Source: Halobacillus litoralis
GTDB lineage: Bacteria; Bacillota; Bacilli; Bacillales; Halobacillaceae
DNA length: 64,000 nt
Direction of reading: 5' to 3'
Assembly: GCF_009856415.1 (NCBI RefSeq)
Contig: NZ_WMEZ01000001.1
Location: 186,001 to 250,000, forward strand
Positions 27,522 to 36,117 of the stretch are shown here, piece after piece (position 1 is the first letter of the stretch; each line of letters begins with the position of its first letter). The notes below the pieces were generated by a model. It was not told where the DNA came from and did no database searches. It saw only the letters and a program-made list of their open reading frames with translations. The translations under genes were made by a program, and so were the position numbers.

Positions 27522-27854
27522 ATGAAACTACGCATCACCGAAGAAGCGAAGCAGCAGCTAGAACAAATTCAGGATCCCGAGCGTCCACTCATCCGTCTTT
27601 TTTATGACACGGAAGGATGTGGATGCGGCGTAAATGGACTGCCAACCATTCGTTTGGAAAAAGAAGAACGCTCTACAGATCTCAAAGTAGAAAATGATGA
27701 TTATTCCGTCATTATCGACGATCAGCAAGCCACTTTTTTCAAAAAAGAAATGAAGCTTGATTTCATGAGAGGCACCTTCCGCCTTTCCAGCCCGGACGGA
27801 ATCTTGAACCCGATCATCCCGATCAAAGACGTGAAAGAAGGAGCGACTGTATGA
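27522..27854 (+). CDS. yqkB: HesB/IscA-like iron-sulfur protein YqkB
   Basis: A 110-residue HesB-fold protein. The segment FYDTEGCGCGVNGLP carries the CGC pair expected in this divergent group; the classical C-terminal CGC of IscA is missing. YqkB-type proteins are annotated as iron-sulfur cluster biosynthesis family proteins, but a biochemical role is not established. GGAGG precedes the ATG. The stop overlaps the next start by 4 bases. Confidence 0.83.
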   Translation: MKLRITEEAKQQLEQIQDPERPLIRLFYDTEGCGCGVNGLPTIRLEKEERSTDLKVENDDYSVIIDDQQATFFKKEMKLDFMRGTFRLSSPDGILNPIIPIKDVKEGATV

Positions 27855-28075
27855 GTAAGAAAAAGCCGCAGCCCGGATCTCTCGGAGACCAGCTGAATGC
27901 CGACGTTCTTTCAAAGCTGAAATCCAAAAAGACGGAGCTCAAGCAGCAGGCCGTCGAGCGTGAAGAACAGGAAAAACAGCGTCGCATCGAAGAGCGCAAG
28001 CGGGCAGAAGCAAACAAAAGTTTTGAGGAACTGTTGAATGAAAGTGAGCTCGACTGGAAATCCTTCAAAAAATAA
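27851..28075 (+). CDS. yqkE: YqkE-like DUF3886 protein
   Basis: A 74-residue, highly charged helical protein with a long Lys/Glu/Arg coiled-coil-like middle and the conserved end KSFEELLNESELDWKSFKK. Function unknown. It is coupled to yqkB by an ATGA overlap and followed by a terminator. Confidence 0.82.
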   Translation: MSKKKPQPGSLGDQLNADVLSKLKSKKTELKQQAVEREEQEKQRRIEERKRAEANKSFEELLNESELDWKSFKK

Positions 28076-28105
28076 GCACTCCACAATGGGGTGCTTATTT
28101 TTTGT
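28071..28105 (+). terminator. Rho-independent terminator
   Basis: Stem AATAAGCACTCC / GGGGTGCTTATT with T run, overlapping the yqkE stop. Confidence 0.9.
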
Positions 28106-28208
28106 GACTTCCTCTCGTTAGGGCCGTTAGGGCGCTGTCTAATGATTTTTCGGAAAAATTGAAACATTCGGACCTTGCCGGCCGTATAGCAAGCCAGGAG
28201 GGAACAAA

Positions 28209-28382
28209 ATGGTCAATTTTTTCCTTGTATTCTTCATTGGAACGTTAGGAGTGACGCTCGCTGTCATCGGGTGCTTTCTTGCGGTTGTACGTAACCTTCG
28301 ATCACCAAGCGAGGCGGAGCGGATAAGGCATTTGGAAAAAGAAGTGGAAGCATTAAAGGATAGTGAACAGAGTGAGATGTAA
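28209..28382 (+). CDS. Small single-span membrane protein
   Basis: A 57-residue ORF with AGGAGGG before its ATG. Residues 3-27 form one membrane helix (FFLVFFIGTLGVTLAVIGCFLAVV); the remainder is a charged helix (SEAERIRHLEKEVEALKDSE) able to form a coiled coil. The layout resembles the small DUF4083-type proteins but the family is not certain. It overlaps the decayed gene that follows. Confidence 0.7.
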   Translation: MVNFFLVFFIGTLGVTLAVIGCFLAVVRNLRSPSEAERIRHLEKEVEALKDSEQSEM

Positions 28383-28663
28383 GGCATGCGGACGCACTTG
28401 GACATTTGGAAAAGCACTGCTTTCATCGATAAAAGTCAGCGGCAAGAAAGAATCTCCGCATTGAACATTATTCTACGAAACGCTCCTATCATCGTTCAGG
28501 GATACTAGCGGTTTCGTCATTTATAGTGTTTATGCTTTTAATAGAGACGTTCCAAATGCGCCTAACGTCAGCCTTGTTTTTCGCCGTCTTCCTTTTATTG
28601 GTCGTCCTATTCGTCCAACCGCTGATGATCCACTTATCGGATGAGGAAGTCTTGCATAAGTAG
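28363..28663 (+). pseudogene. Decayed CXXC-20-CXXC type membrane protein
   Basis: The first frame (GTG 28363 or 28372) encodes CKACGRTWTFGKALLSS and reaches a stop after SPH. Shifting by two bases restores EHYSTKRSYHRSG, then two membrane helices and LMIHLSDEEVLHK. The whole matches the layout of the small CXXC-20-CXXC proteins: two zinc-ribbon Cys pairs, then a C-terminal hydrophobic hairpin. Here the second pair is lost, with Ser for the first Cys and a two-base deletion at the second. A sequencing error is possible but the Ser change argues for real decay. Confidence 0.55.
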
Positions 28664-28937
28664 TGAGGGGTTGTTGAAAGATTTGTTTTCTCTTCTCAAA
28701 GGACAAAAAACAAAGAAGATCAAGCGCTATTCAAAAGAGTTCATCATAATCCAGGACCATAAAAAAATGGGCATGAAAATATCTGATAAACGAAGGAACC
28801 AAAAACTCTATGGTTTGCCACTCATTCGGGTCATGTTGGAAGAATACGAGGAGAAAGGTCGATTTTTAACCTTGAAGCAATCATTTCAACGCTGCATACG
28901 ACAAATCAGTCTCGCAGCGAGAGGTTTCAGAGGGTGA
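28641..28937 (+). CDS. Hypothetical basic protein
   Basis: An ORF of up to 98 residues with many Lys/Arg and no clear membrane helix or motif. The ATG at 28641 has no ribosome binding site and overlaps the decayed gene; TTG 28674 follows GAGGGG by three bases and may be the true start. It ends 4 bases before the next gene, which supports translation. No family recognised. Confidence 0.45.
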   Translation: MRKSCISSEGLLKDLFSLLKGQKTKKIKRYSKEFIIIQDHKKMGMKISDKRRNQKLYGLPLIRVMLEEYEEKGRFLTLKQSFQRCIRQISLAARGFRG

Positions 28938-28941
28938 TGTC

Positions 28942-29391
28942 TTGAATTATAAATATAGCAACACAGAATTATGGAGAAAAAAAGCGCGGGGTTCGTTGGT
29001 TAACATTTTCACAGGGGTATTACCGGTAGGAATTTCACTGTATTTGCACGGCCGTGTCGAGCCATTTATCGTTTTCGGATCAGGTGTGGTCTTTCTATTA
29101 GGGCTTTGGCAAATGATTCACTATTACAAAATGCCTGAACGGAATTATGTGTGTTTAGAGGATGACGTCCTTGACATCCGGATTGGAATCGCTGATCCGA
29201 ACAAGCGCCTGACAGATGAAGAAATTAAGCGTATCCAGCAAATGGATGATGTCATTTCCATAAAATCAGACAAAGATGGGGAAGAGAACATTTACTTAGA
29301 AAACTTATCCGATGAGGATGCAGCATCTCTTTTAGACGAACTTAAACACCAATATGGAAACCGCATGCACACCAGCGACCATCCGGCATGA
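28942..29391 (+). CDS. Hypothetical two-helix membrane protein
   Basis: A 149-residue protein starting at TTG 28942 with GAGGGTGAT upstream. Two hydrophobic segments (about residues 18-36 and 40-58) are followed by a soluble acidic C-terminal domain with several beta strands, resembling bPH-like domains of small membrane proteins, though no motif is decisive. The stop overlaps the next reading frame, suggesting one transcript with the methyltransferase gene. Confidence 0.6.
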   Translation: MNYKYSNTELWRKKARGSLVNIFTGVLPVGISLYLHGRVEPFIVFGSGVVFLLGLWQMIHYYKMPERNYVCLEDDVLDIRIGIADPNKRLTDEEIKRIQQMDDVISIKSDKDGEENIYLENLSDEDAASLLDELKHQYGNRMHTSDHPA

Positions 29392-29450
29392 TCTACCGTT
29401 ATTTGAAGAAGGAAATAACCTTATTGCTAAAAGAAGAGAGGAAGAGAAAG

Positions 29451-30212
29451 GTGAGCCAAACGACAGAACATAACAGTAAAGCATGGGACAAAAAAGTGGA
29501 AGACGGGGTGCGTTACACCCAAAGTGTCACGCATGAAACAATCGAAAAGGCTCGTAGCGGCGAGTGGACAATCGGTGTGACCGCCGATCGTCAAGTGCCT
29601 AGAATCTGGTTTCCTGAATCGTTAAAAGGGGTGAAGATTCTCTGCCTCGCATCCGGAGGTGGTCAACAAGGGCCTGTCCTCGCTGCCACAGGTGCCGACG
29701 TTACCGTTTATGATTTATCTGAGAAACAGCTCCAGCAGGACAAGCGTGTAGCTGATCAGGAAGGACTCGATTTGAAAACCGTTAAAGGTGACATGACTGA
29801 TTTATCCGCATTCGCAGATGAAACATTCGATCTCATTGTTCATCCTGTCTCGAACGTATTCATCGAAAATGTACGCCCGGTCTGGAGGGAAGCGGCACGT
29901 GTTTTGAAGGAAAAAGGAACGCTTATTTCAGGCTTTATGAATCCTGTCCTTTACTTGTTTGATGCAGAAAAAGAGGACGAGGGCCAGTTGGAAGTAGCCC
30001 ATACCATTCCATACTCCGCGCTTGATGAGGAAGAAGTGATCGAAGGTGAGACGCTCGAGTTCGGCCACACACTGGAAGACCAACTGCAAGGCCAGACGGA
30101 TGCAGGCTTCGTCATTGCAGGAATCTATGAAGATGATTTCGGTGGTGGAAGAACAATCGATCACCATATCAAAACAATGATTGCCACAAGATCCGTTAAG
30201 TTAAAGGTATAA
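29451..30212 (+). CDS. Class I SAM-dependent methyltransferase
   Basis: A 253-residue methyltransferase. Motif I reads [28 protein letters not shown]; the acidic loop is [23 protein letters not shown] and motif [20 protein letters not shown]. It is of the UbiE/Methyltransf_11 type with unknown substrate. GTG 29451 is chosen because GAGGAAG lies about 7 bases upstream and family alignment begins near AWDKKV; the ORF extends to ATG 29388, inside the preceding gene. It is followed 10 bp later by a small membrane protein gene. Confidence 0.83.
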   Translation: MSQTTEHNSKAWDKKVEDGVRYTQSVTHETIEKARSGEWTIGVTADRQVPRIWFPESLKGVKILCLASGGGQQGPVLAATGADVTVYDLSEKQLQQDKRVADQEGLDLKTVKGDMTDLSAFADETFDLIVHPVSNVFIENVRPVWREAARVLKEKGTLISGFMNPVLYLFDAEKEDEGQLEVAHTIPYSALDEEEVIEGETLEFGHTLEDQLQGQTDAGFVIAGIYEDDFGGGRTIDHHIKTMIATRSVKLKV

Positions 30213-30222
30213 GGAGCGATTT

Positions 30223-30432
30223 ATGGTTTCAACGATCATAACGGGGTTGTTCTTCTTGTTAGTTGTTTCCGTCGTCATGCTCACCACCTACCGCATGTTT
30301 GTGAAAAAACAGTACCCAGACAATTCCTATACACCATTCGATTATGTGAGCGGGCAAACAGAAACGCCTTTTCATGAAGAAGAAAGGGAAGAGGAAGAAG
30401 AAAATGACAGAACAGGGCAGCGTTATGACTAA
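30223..30432 (+). CDS. DUF3951 small membrane protein
   Basis: A 69-residue protein with one N-terminal helix (TIITGLFFLLVVSVVML), then YRMFVKKQYPDNSYTPFDYVSGQ and a very acidic tail (EEEREEEEEND). The PDNxYTPFDY motif marks DUF3951. Function unknown. TAAGGAG precedes the ATG. The terminator stem begins inside its last codons. Confidence 0.82.
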   Translation: MVSTIITGLFFLLVVSVVMLTTYRMFVKKQYPDNSYTPFDYVSGQTETPFHEEEREEEEENDRTGQRYD

Positions 30433-30450
30433 CGCCTGCCCTGTTTCTTT
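30411..30450 (+). terminator. Terminator overlapping the DUF3951 gene end
   Basis: Stem AACAGGGCAGCGTT paired with AACGCCTGCCCTGTT (one bulged base), followed by TTCTTT. Confidence 0.75.
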
Positions 30451-30475
30451 AGTTCCTGTGTTATTAAAGTAAATG

Positions 30476-31028
30476 ACAGGGTTGTGTAAGACTTGATTTC
30501 GAGATGTTTCCGGGGTTCGTTGCCCTGTTTGGCTTATGCCAGTCGTGTCTACCAGGGCGATGCCGCATTTGAACACTTTCCTGTGGGGGAGTGCCGAGCT
30601 TCCTCGGACTGCGTCCTCCGGGATCTCGCCTATCTCCTTCTCCCACGGGAGTCTCGCAGCTTCCCAACCACTCCATTCGATGAGTGTGAAAAACGAATCC
30701 TACACTTAGAAGGAGCGTCTTCCAACCTCCTTGTCCAGGAGTCATAAAGCGCGCTGTAATAGCATTTCAATAGGGAAGCCACAGACTTATGCATTTCGAC
30801 AGAGCTTGGGAACTCCGCTATTCGTGGTAGTGGTTTCGAGACACTGAATATGGCAAAAGGGGCGGAGGGGGATGACGAGACTCCTGCGGGAAAAAAGTGC
30901 ATGGTGAGACCCCACAGGACGCAGTCCGAGGAGGCTCACCGCGCTCCCGCGGAAAGCGAGTTATCCCCCGCAGCCTCGAATCTCTAACCCAAAAGTCTCG
31001 AAACTGAGTCTTCCACAAACGGGAGCTT
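30476..31028. repeat. Composite palindromic element, copy 2
   Basis: The same composite as at 10.8 kb in the opposite orientation: sub-element II (30476-30737), spacer of about 73 bp, sub-element I (30811-31028). The outer 23-bp ends are at 30482-30504 and 30996-31018; the right end is perfect, the left has three mismatches. Internal segments such as CTCGGACTGCGTCC and the inverse GGACGCAGTCCGAG occur in both sub-elements. It fills the gene-free stretch 30451-31080; no real ORF is inside. Confidence 0.75.
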
Positions 31029-31101
31029 ATAGAAAATGAGAAAATTAGAGAAGGAGTTTCTAGCGTTTGGTGGAATACATAGAACGATAGGAGGGCGTAT
31101 G

Positions 31102-31503
31102 ATGAACCATTCATTAATCCGAGTAGGGACGATTTATTTACCCGTCCAAGAAGTGGATAAATCCGCAGTCTGGTATAAAGAAAAGCTTGGAGCTGACATC
31201 AATTATCAAGATAACCAGAAAGCCATCATAGCTTTAGCAGGCATCAGTATTTTCTTAGTAAAATCAGCGCAGGAACAAACATCAAACTTTTTAGATGAGG
31301 ACGGAAGCGAGCGTTTTGCTATTACATTTGAAGTAGATGGAAAAGAGACGTTGAAGGCTTTACAGAAAAAATTAAAAGATCAAGGCGTAGAAGTGGGCGA
31401 GATTGAAGACAGGGGCCATCCTGGTTTGAATTTTGTTTTCGAAGATTTGAATGGAAACCGGTTGGATGTCTGGAGCGAGTTGAGTCCTGCTTATCGAGGT
31501 TGA
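31102..31503 (+). CDS. VOC family protein (glyoxalase-like)
   Basis: A 133-residue protein of one vicinal-oxygen-chelate domain made of two beta-alpha-beta-beta-beta units: VGTIYLPVQEVDKSAVWYKEKLGA and, after residue 70, FAITFEVDG to NFVFEDLNGNRLDVWSE. The C-terminal Glu is kept, the N-terminal metal His is replaced, so the enzyme activity is uncertain. AGGAGGG is 6 bases before ATG 31102. It stands alone behind the repeat. Confidence 0.75.
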   Translation: MNHSLIRVGTIYLPVQEVDKSAVWYKEKLGADINYQDNQKAIIALAGISIFLVKSAQEQTSNFLDEDGSERFAITFEVDGKETLKALQKKLKDQGVEVGEIEDRGHPGLNFVFEDLNGNRLDVWSELSPAYRG

Positions 31504-31581
31504 CGATGATTTATTGGTCTGTGACAAGTAGATGGTTTCTCCTGTAAACTATTGATATAGTTTTTACAGGAGTGATCGCTA

Positions 31582-31908
31582 ATGATTCAAGCATTCGTCT
31601 TATTTCTATTTGCCGGAGTGGCTGAAATCGGAGGGGGATATTTGATCTGGCTCGCCATTCGTGAAGGAAAGCCGCTTTCCTGGGGAATCGCCGGAGGATT
31701 CGCGCTTGCCTTATATGGGGTGATCGCTACGTTTCAAAGCTTCCCATCCTTTGGTCGTGTGTACGCCGCTTATGGCGGGGTGTTCATCATTTTATCAGTA
31801 TTGTGGGGGTGGGGCGTCGATCGGAAAACGCCCGATTTCTATGACTGGATTGGTGCAGGCATCTGTATGATCGGTGTTTGTGTCATGTTGTTTGCGCCTA
31901 GACAATAG
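31582..31908 (+). CDS. YnfA/UPF0060 family membrane protein
   Basis: A 108-residue protein with four membrane helices. Family signatures are [39 protein letters not shown] and [22 protein letters not shown]0060 proteins resemble small multidrug resistance transporters, but a physiological substrate is not established. CAGGAG precedes the ATG. Confidence 0.92.
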   Translation: MIQAFVLFLFAGVAEIGGGYLIWLAIREGKPLSWGIAGGFALALYGVIATFQSFPSFGRVYAAYGGVFIILSVLWGWGVDRKTPDFYDWIGAGICMIGVCVMLFAPRQ

Positions 31909-31962
31909 GAGATGAAGATCGGATGAAAAAAGGGGTACGTGGTTTGATTGCAGTCTTAGGCG

Positions 31963-32233
31963 TATGAAGAATATCAATACGCAGGAAAAAGTGCAGGGAT
32001 TTTGAAAGAAACCCAAACCTTACAACCCTATCTGCCGGTAATTGTGATCAGCGCTAATCATCCTTCTGAACATTGGCGGGAATATCAGCAGTTATTAGCA
32101 GAATTGCCCCTGTGCAGAGCAGGTTTTCGCTGATACCGGGCACTCTGTTCATCTAGAGAACCCGGACCTCATCGTTCGTCAGGTTCTCAAACTGATTCAA
32201 CAAACGTCCCAAAGAAACCAGTTACATAGTTAA
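31963..32233 (+). pseudogene. Remnant of an alpha/beta hydrolase
   Basis: One frame encodes YEEYQYAGKSAGILKETQ through VIVISANHPSEHWREYQQLL; after a frameshift near 32110 another frame continues CAEQVFADTGHSVHLENPD to the end. The second part is a typical alpha/beta hydrolase C-terminus, with the catalytic His in GHSVHLENPDLIV. The N-terminal nucleophile half is missing. The fragment overlaps the stop of the convergent gene. Confidence 0.65.
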
Positions 32234-33366
32234 GGACGGTCTTCGGATCGTCCTTCTGAGTTTTGAAAGAAAGTATGCTTCGTTTGGGAGGCGAACTCGA
32301 TTTCTTCTAATGTACGGCAATACACCGATTCAATATCTCCGCTGAATTCCTTTGCATTCTTTTTCATCATATCGAGGACGTGTACACTCTGGAACCAATC
32401 TCCCGTCTCCGCTTCTGCATGGACCCAGTCCTCCCACACAATTTCCAGTCTCGGGCTGTAAATTTTGAGCCCGGTCTGCTTTCGTTTGCACGGGCTCACG
32501 GTCATTTCATGGACATGACCTGGAGGGGTTTCATTGACATCATTGAATAGTTGCGGCCAGTAATCCTTACGAGAACCTGTGTGTTTATGAGCGGAGCTCC
32601 ATTGGACGATTTGATCTAATCGGGACCGCACACCATAAAGAAGCTCGTAAAGAGATCTTCCGAGGAGAATGCGTTCGTCCACGGCCGAAAAGTGGTGAAC
32701 GGTTCCACCTACGAGTTTGATTTTCTGCTGGATCGGAGTCACATAAGGGAAGAGGATATGATTCATTGAAAGCACATCTTGAAGCTTAAACATTACTTTG
32801 TCCATAACGGTCGCCATGTAAAGGTGGTTTCTTACCACGCGATTTTCGATATAATGCTGTTCATTGACGATGAGAGCCTTGGTCAATTCTTCACTATTTC
32901 CGCTTTCCCAAAAGCGTTCCCAAAAAGGTCTCATGAATTTGGAAACATTCAACGCATCCAACAGGTGGTAGAGAGGGCGGCCATGTTTCAAACTGGCATC
33001 ATACAATAATAGTTGTGGATAGGCATCCTGAAAAATGAGCCAGTTTCCTCGTTCTAAAAAAACGAAAAAATCTATTCCTTCTTTTCCTGTCAATAACTTC
33101 GGCAAATATTCACCCTTCAAGTCTGTCATGTTCCATCCAGCGTTTCTGGATACGAGATGGGCGAGCAGTGCCCAATGAATCTCGGGGTGCTTTTCAAAAA
33201 AATGGAGATACGCCATCGTACGCGTGACGTTGTTTCGATTCTTCTTCTGAGTGATTCTCCTTATTTCTTTCACCAGCTTTTCTTCCTGCGTCGTCAACGG
33301 GGCTGAGGTTGCTTTCAACGCCGCCTTCAGGTCTTTTTTCAGCCGGCGCCATTTGGATGAAAACAT
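32230..33366 (-). CDS. DUF2515 family protein (YppC-like)
   Basis: A 378-residue soluble protein. NNVTRTMAYLHFFEKHPEIHWALLAHLVSRNAGWNMTDLKG contains the recognisable DUF2515 pattern of B. subtilis YppC (ARNAGW/SRNAGWNM). Function unknown. GGAGGTGAG precedes ATG 33366. Monocistronic; the B. subtilis homologue lies near recU and ponA, which are not here, so the locus has moved or this is a paralogue. Confidence 0.75.
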   Translation of the reverse strand: MFSSKWRRLKKDLKAALKATSAPLTTQEEKLVKEIRRITQKKNRNNVTRTMAYLHFFEKHPEIHWALLAHLVSRNAGWNMTDLKGEYLPKLLTGKEGIDFFVFLERGNWLIFQDAYPQLLLYDASLKHGRPLYHLLDALNVSKFMRPFWERFWESGNSEELTKALIVNEQHYIENRVVRNHLYMATVMDKVMFKLQDVLSMNHILFPYVTPIQQKIKLVGGTVHHFSAVDERILLGRSLYELLYGVRSRLDQIVQWSSAHKHTGSRKDYWPQLFNDVNETPPGHVHEMTVSPCKRKQTGLKIYSPRLEIVWEDWVHAEAETGDWFQSVHVLDMMKKNAKEFSGDIESVYCRTLEEIEFASQTKHTFFQNSEGRSEDRP

Positions 33367-33378
33367 ATCCTTCTCACC

Positions 33379-33788
33379 TCCTACTACGAATATATTTCCG
33401 ACACGAATGCAACATGATTAACTTAGTATTTGTCTGCCATCATTCTCTATGTAAAAAAAGGAAGGAATTTCAATTCAGATAGCGAATTTTAAGAGAAGGA
33501 GGAGCGAGATGGAATGGTCTTTTAAGAAAAAGATAACCATTGATGAGAGCTACCTATACAAATCGCAGCAGTAACCTATGACATACCAGCTTCCACAAGG
33601 ACCCGAACAACAGCGTAACATCAATGAGTCATGCTGCTAGAAAAGGTTTTGAGCTTGATAAAAGAGGTTGATCTTTTTCATATGAGAGGAGGAGTTTTGG
33701 CACGTTCCAGCGAGGTCAGTCCGCGTCATTGCGTCATTCATCCCGCCATACTTCTATGATATTCAACCGAAGAAATGGAGGGGGAAAG
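33379..33788 (+). other. Gene-free stretch with decayed coding sequence
   Basis: A strong AAGGAGGAGCGAG site precedes a 21-codon ORF (ATG 33510, MEWSFKKKITIDESYLYKSQQ minus its last residue) that ends early. Later, a frame reading ASFIPPYFYDIQPKKW runs into the next gene start. These look like scraps of one or two broken genes. No RNA gene or repeat was recognised. Confidence 0.35.
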
Positions 33789-34265
33789 GTGGTTCAGTTT
33801 CGAACGATTGATTTGAAAAAAGATCGGCAGTCCATCATCGATTTCCGTAAAGATTCGTTTATGGTGAGCTTTGGAAACACCTCAGGCTTTGACGTCAATG
33901 CCTATTTGTTCTATGTGATTGAAAAAGTAGAGCAATACCCCGATGGTTTCGTCATGGCAGAGGTAGACGGAGGAGTGATCGGTCAACTGGAGTTATCTGT
34001 GAAAAAGGATAAGGATCGGAGGATCGGCTACATCCACTTGTTTTACCTGATCCCTTCAGCGCGTGGGAAAGGCATGGGGAAAGCACTCCACAACTACGCA
34101 ATCGATTTTTTTGAAAAACGTAACCTGGAGGAATATCATTTGCGTGTTGCACCTGATAATCATCGAGCAAGGCGATTTTATGAGAAGGCGGGGATGAAAA
34201 CGATCGGTCCTGAACTTGATGGGAAAGTCATTCGGATGAAAGGGTCTGTCACAAAATCCATTTAG
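33789..34265 (+). CDS. GNAT family N-acetyltransferase
   Basis: A 158-residue acetyltransferase. The acetyl-CoA loop motif A reads LIPSARGKGMGKALHNYA, followed by RVAPDNHRARRFYEKAGM (motif B), which is typical of GNAT. The acceptor is unknown. The start GTG 33789 follows GGAGGGGG by about 5 bases; upstream codons to 33729 are probably not translated. The next gene starts 11 bp downstream. Confidence 0.85.
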   Translation: MVQFRTIDLKKDRQSIIDFRKDSFMVSFGNTSGFDVNAYLFYVIEKVEQYPDGFVMAEVDGGVIGQLELSVKKDKDRRIGYIHLFYLIPSARGKGMGKALHNYAIDFFEKRNLEEYHLRVAPDNHRARRFYEKAGMKTIGPELDGKVIRMKGSVTKSI

Positions 34266-34276
34266 GAGGGAATCAT

Positions 34277-34912
34277 ATGGAGCAACGTGTGATTTGGGAT
34301 CATCTGGAGTCTGCTGGAGCGGAACATTTAACATTGAAAAAATTAACCAATCATATGGAGGTACGGGGAACGGTACTTCTTGTCGATCAGGGAGTGCCGC
34401 ACCATCTTACTTATGATTTGAAGCTCGGACTTGATTGGAAGACCAAAAAAGTGAAGATTTATCAAGAGCAGGAGACCGAGCCTTTTGTTGTCCAGGCGGA
34501 AAATCAGGATAAGTGGTGGGTCAATGGAAAGTACGATGAGAATCTGGATGGTGCGACGAACGTCGATTTGACCATCACGCCTTTTTCCAACACCTTGCCC
34601 ATCAATCGTGTGACCTGGCATATTGGAGAACGACGGACGTTCAAAATGGTTTTTATCGATGTATTAAGAAAAGAAGTATTTCCACTTCTGCAAGTGTACA
34701 CGTATTTGGGAGACAACGACGGCTATAGGATCTTTCAATACCGTTGCAGGGATTATGAGACAGCAATAGTGATTGATGAAGAAGGGTGGGTCGTCGAGTA
34801 TCCTGGTGCCTTTGAACGGAGAGCGCTGTTGACAACAGGAGACCGGACGATGGAAAAACAACCACAACCTCTTCTAGCCAATGCCCCATCTTCGTCTGGT
34901 GGTTTTTATTGA
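34277..34912 (+). CDS. Putative glycolipid-binding family protein
   Basis: A 211-residue soluble protein made mostly of beta strands. DGATNVDLTITPFSNTLPINRVTW is the signature of the putative glycolipid-binding family (PF06475); a catalytic site is not evident. TAGGAGG precedes the ATG. Likely cotranscribed with the GNAT gene; a terminator follows. Confidence 0.8.
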   Translation: MEQRVIWDHLESAGAEHLTLKKLTNHMEVRGTVLLVDQGVPHHLTYDLKLGLDWKTKKVKIYQEQETEPFVVQAENQDKWWVNGKYDENLDGATNVDLTITPFSNTLPINRVTWHIGERRTFKMVFIDVLRKEVFPLLQVYTYLGDNDGYRIFQYRCRDYETAIVIDEEGWVVEYPGAFERRALLTTGDRTMEKQPQPLLANAPSSSGGFY

Positions 34913-34956
34913 AAGCTGTACAGTTATTTATTTTTACGTTTCATGTCATATCACCG

Positions 34957-34996
34957 AAAAAGCGTGATGAAGAGAAATTCTTCATCACGCTTTTTT
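34957..34996 (+). terminator. Rho-independent terminator
   Basis: Stem AAGCGTGATGAAGA / TTCTTCATCACGCTT with A and T runs on either side. Confidence 0.92.
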
Positions 34997-35119
34997 ACTG
35001 GGAATCATGGGATAACAGTTAAATAAGGTTGATCAACGATACGATGAATTCCACGTGCACACAAAAACGCCCATTAATCATAGAATAGGTTGATGACTTC
35101 TAAAAGGAGGTTGGATTCA

Positions 35120-36046
35120 TTGTATCGGAATCAGTATGGATATACATTCAACCCTTATGGATATGATGGTTACTTTCGCATTCAAAATGATCAATCCCTC
35201 GTAAAAGATATGGAAAGAGCGATTAACGGCGAGTACAGTGCGATTGCTTGCTACAATAAGTTAGCTGATTTAGCACCTACACAGCAGGCAAGACAGCAGA
35301 TTTATGAGATTCGCCAGGATGAAATCCGTCACTATGAGGCCTTTACCAATATTTATAAGCAACTGACAGGAAAACAACCATCCCCGAAAATCACTGAACC
35401 GTGCCCCGATCAATACAGGGATGGAATAGAAGCAGCGTTTGTCGATGAACAAAAGACGACAGACTTTTATTATGAAATTGAACGGAAAGCACAGGACCTT
35501 TCCATCAAGGAAACTTTCCGTCAGGCGGCTGCTGATGAACAGAACCATGCCGTATGGTTTCTTTATTTTCTTTCATTTCCCAAAAGGGATCGGGGCCAGA
35601 TAAGACAGCAGGGTTATGGTGCGACAGGTGCCCTGAGCGCTTCTACATTAACCTTGGCAGACATGTTGACGTATGCCATTCAGGATGAGTACCTTGCTCA
35701 AGCCCGTTATGAGGATATTAGAAGGGAATTTGGCGATATCCAGACATTCGTCCGAATTCAGGAAGCGGAGAAACGCCACATTTCTGCCCTGAATACACTT
35801 TTTACAAGATACCAGATTCCTATACCATCCGATGATGCGAGTCAGTATGTAAGCACTCCTGATAGTGTAAAAGCGGCATATGCTGCTGGGGTTCAGGGAG
35901 AAATTGAAAACATATCCATGTATGAGAAGTTTTTATTGTATGATTTGCCAGAGGATGTGAGGACTGTTTTTACACAGTTGAGGAATGCATCATTGAACCA
36001 TCTCGCAGCCTTCCGGCGAGGCCTTGCACGGTTTGAGGAATCATAA
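35120..36046 (+). CDS. Ferritin-like protein with three helical-bundle segments
   Basis: A 308-residue protein starting with a Tyr-rich stretch (MYRNQYGYTFNPYGYDGYF) like coat proteins. Three similar segments follow, each starting with an acidic helix: INGEYSAIACYNKLADLAP (about 30), IQDEYLAQARYEDIRREFG (about 190) and VQGEIENISMYEKFLLYDL (about 255). The first has EIRQDEIRHYEAF and a matching DEQNHAVWF, giving the ExxH pairs of a ferritin-like di-metal site. The second half resembles DUF2202. Iron or peroxide handling in the spore coat is possible but inferred. TTG 35120 is 9 bases after AAGGAGG, while ATG 35090 lies before that site. Confidence 0.72.
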   Translation: MYRNQYGYTFNPYGYDGYFRIQNDQSLVKDMERAINGEYSAIACYNKLADLAPTQQARQQIYEIRQDEIRHYEAFTNIYKQLTGKQPSPKITEPCPDQYRDGIEAAFVDEQKTTDFYYEIERKAQDLSIKETFRQAAADEQNHAVWFLYFLSFPKRDRGQIRQQGYGATGALSASTLTLADMLTYAIQDEYLAQARYEDIRREFGDIQTFVRIQEAEKRHISALNTLFTRYQIPIPSDDASQYVSTPDSVKAAYAAGVQGEIENISMYEKFLLYDLPEDVRTVFTQLRNASLNHLAAFRRGLARFEES

Positions 36047-36117
36047 GAGCTGCATGACAGCTCTCTTTACATAAGGCCCACCTGCAGTAGGGATAGTGAG
36101 TTCTCCAAATACTATTT

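Noticed and set aside
30464-31114. ORFs of 84-98 codons on both strands
   Set aside because: Same repeat element; reading frames differ between copies.
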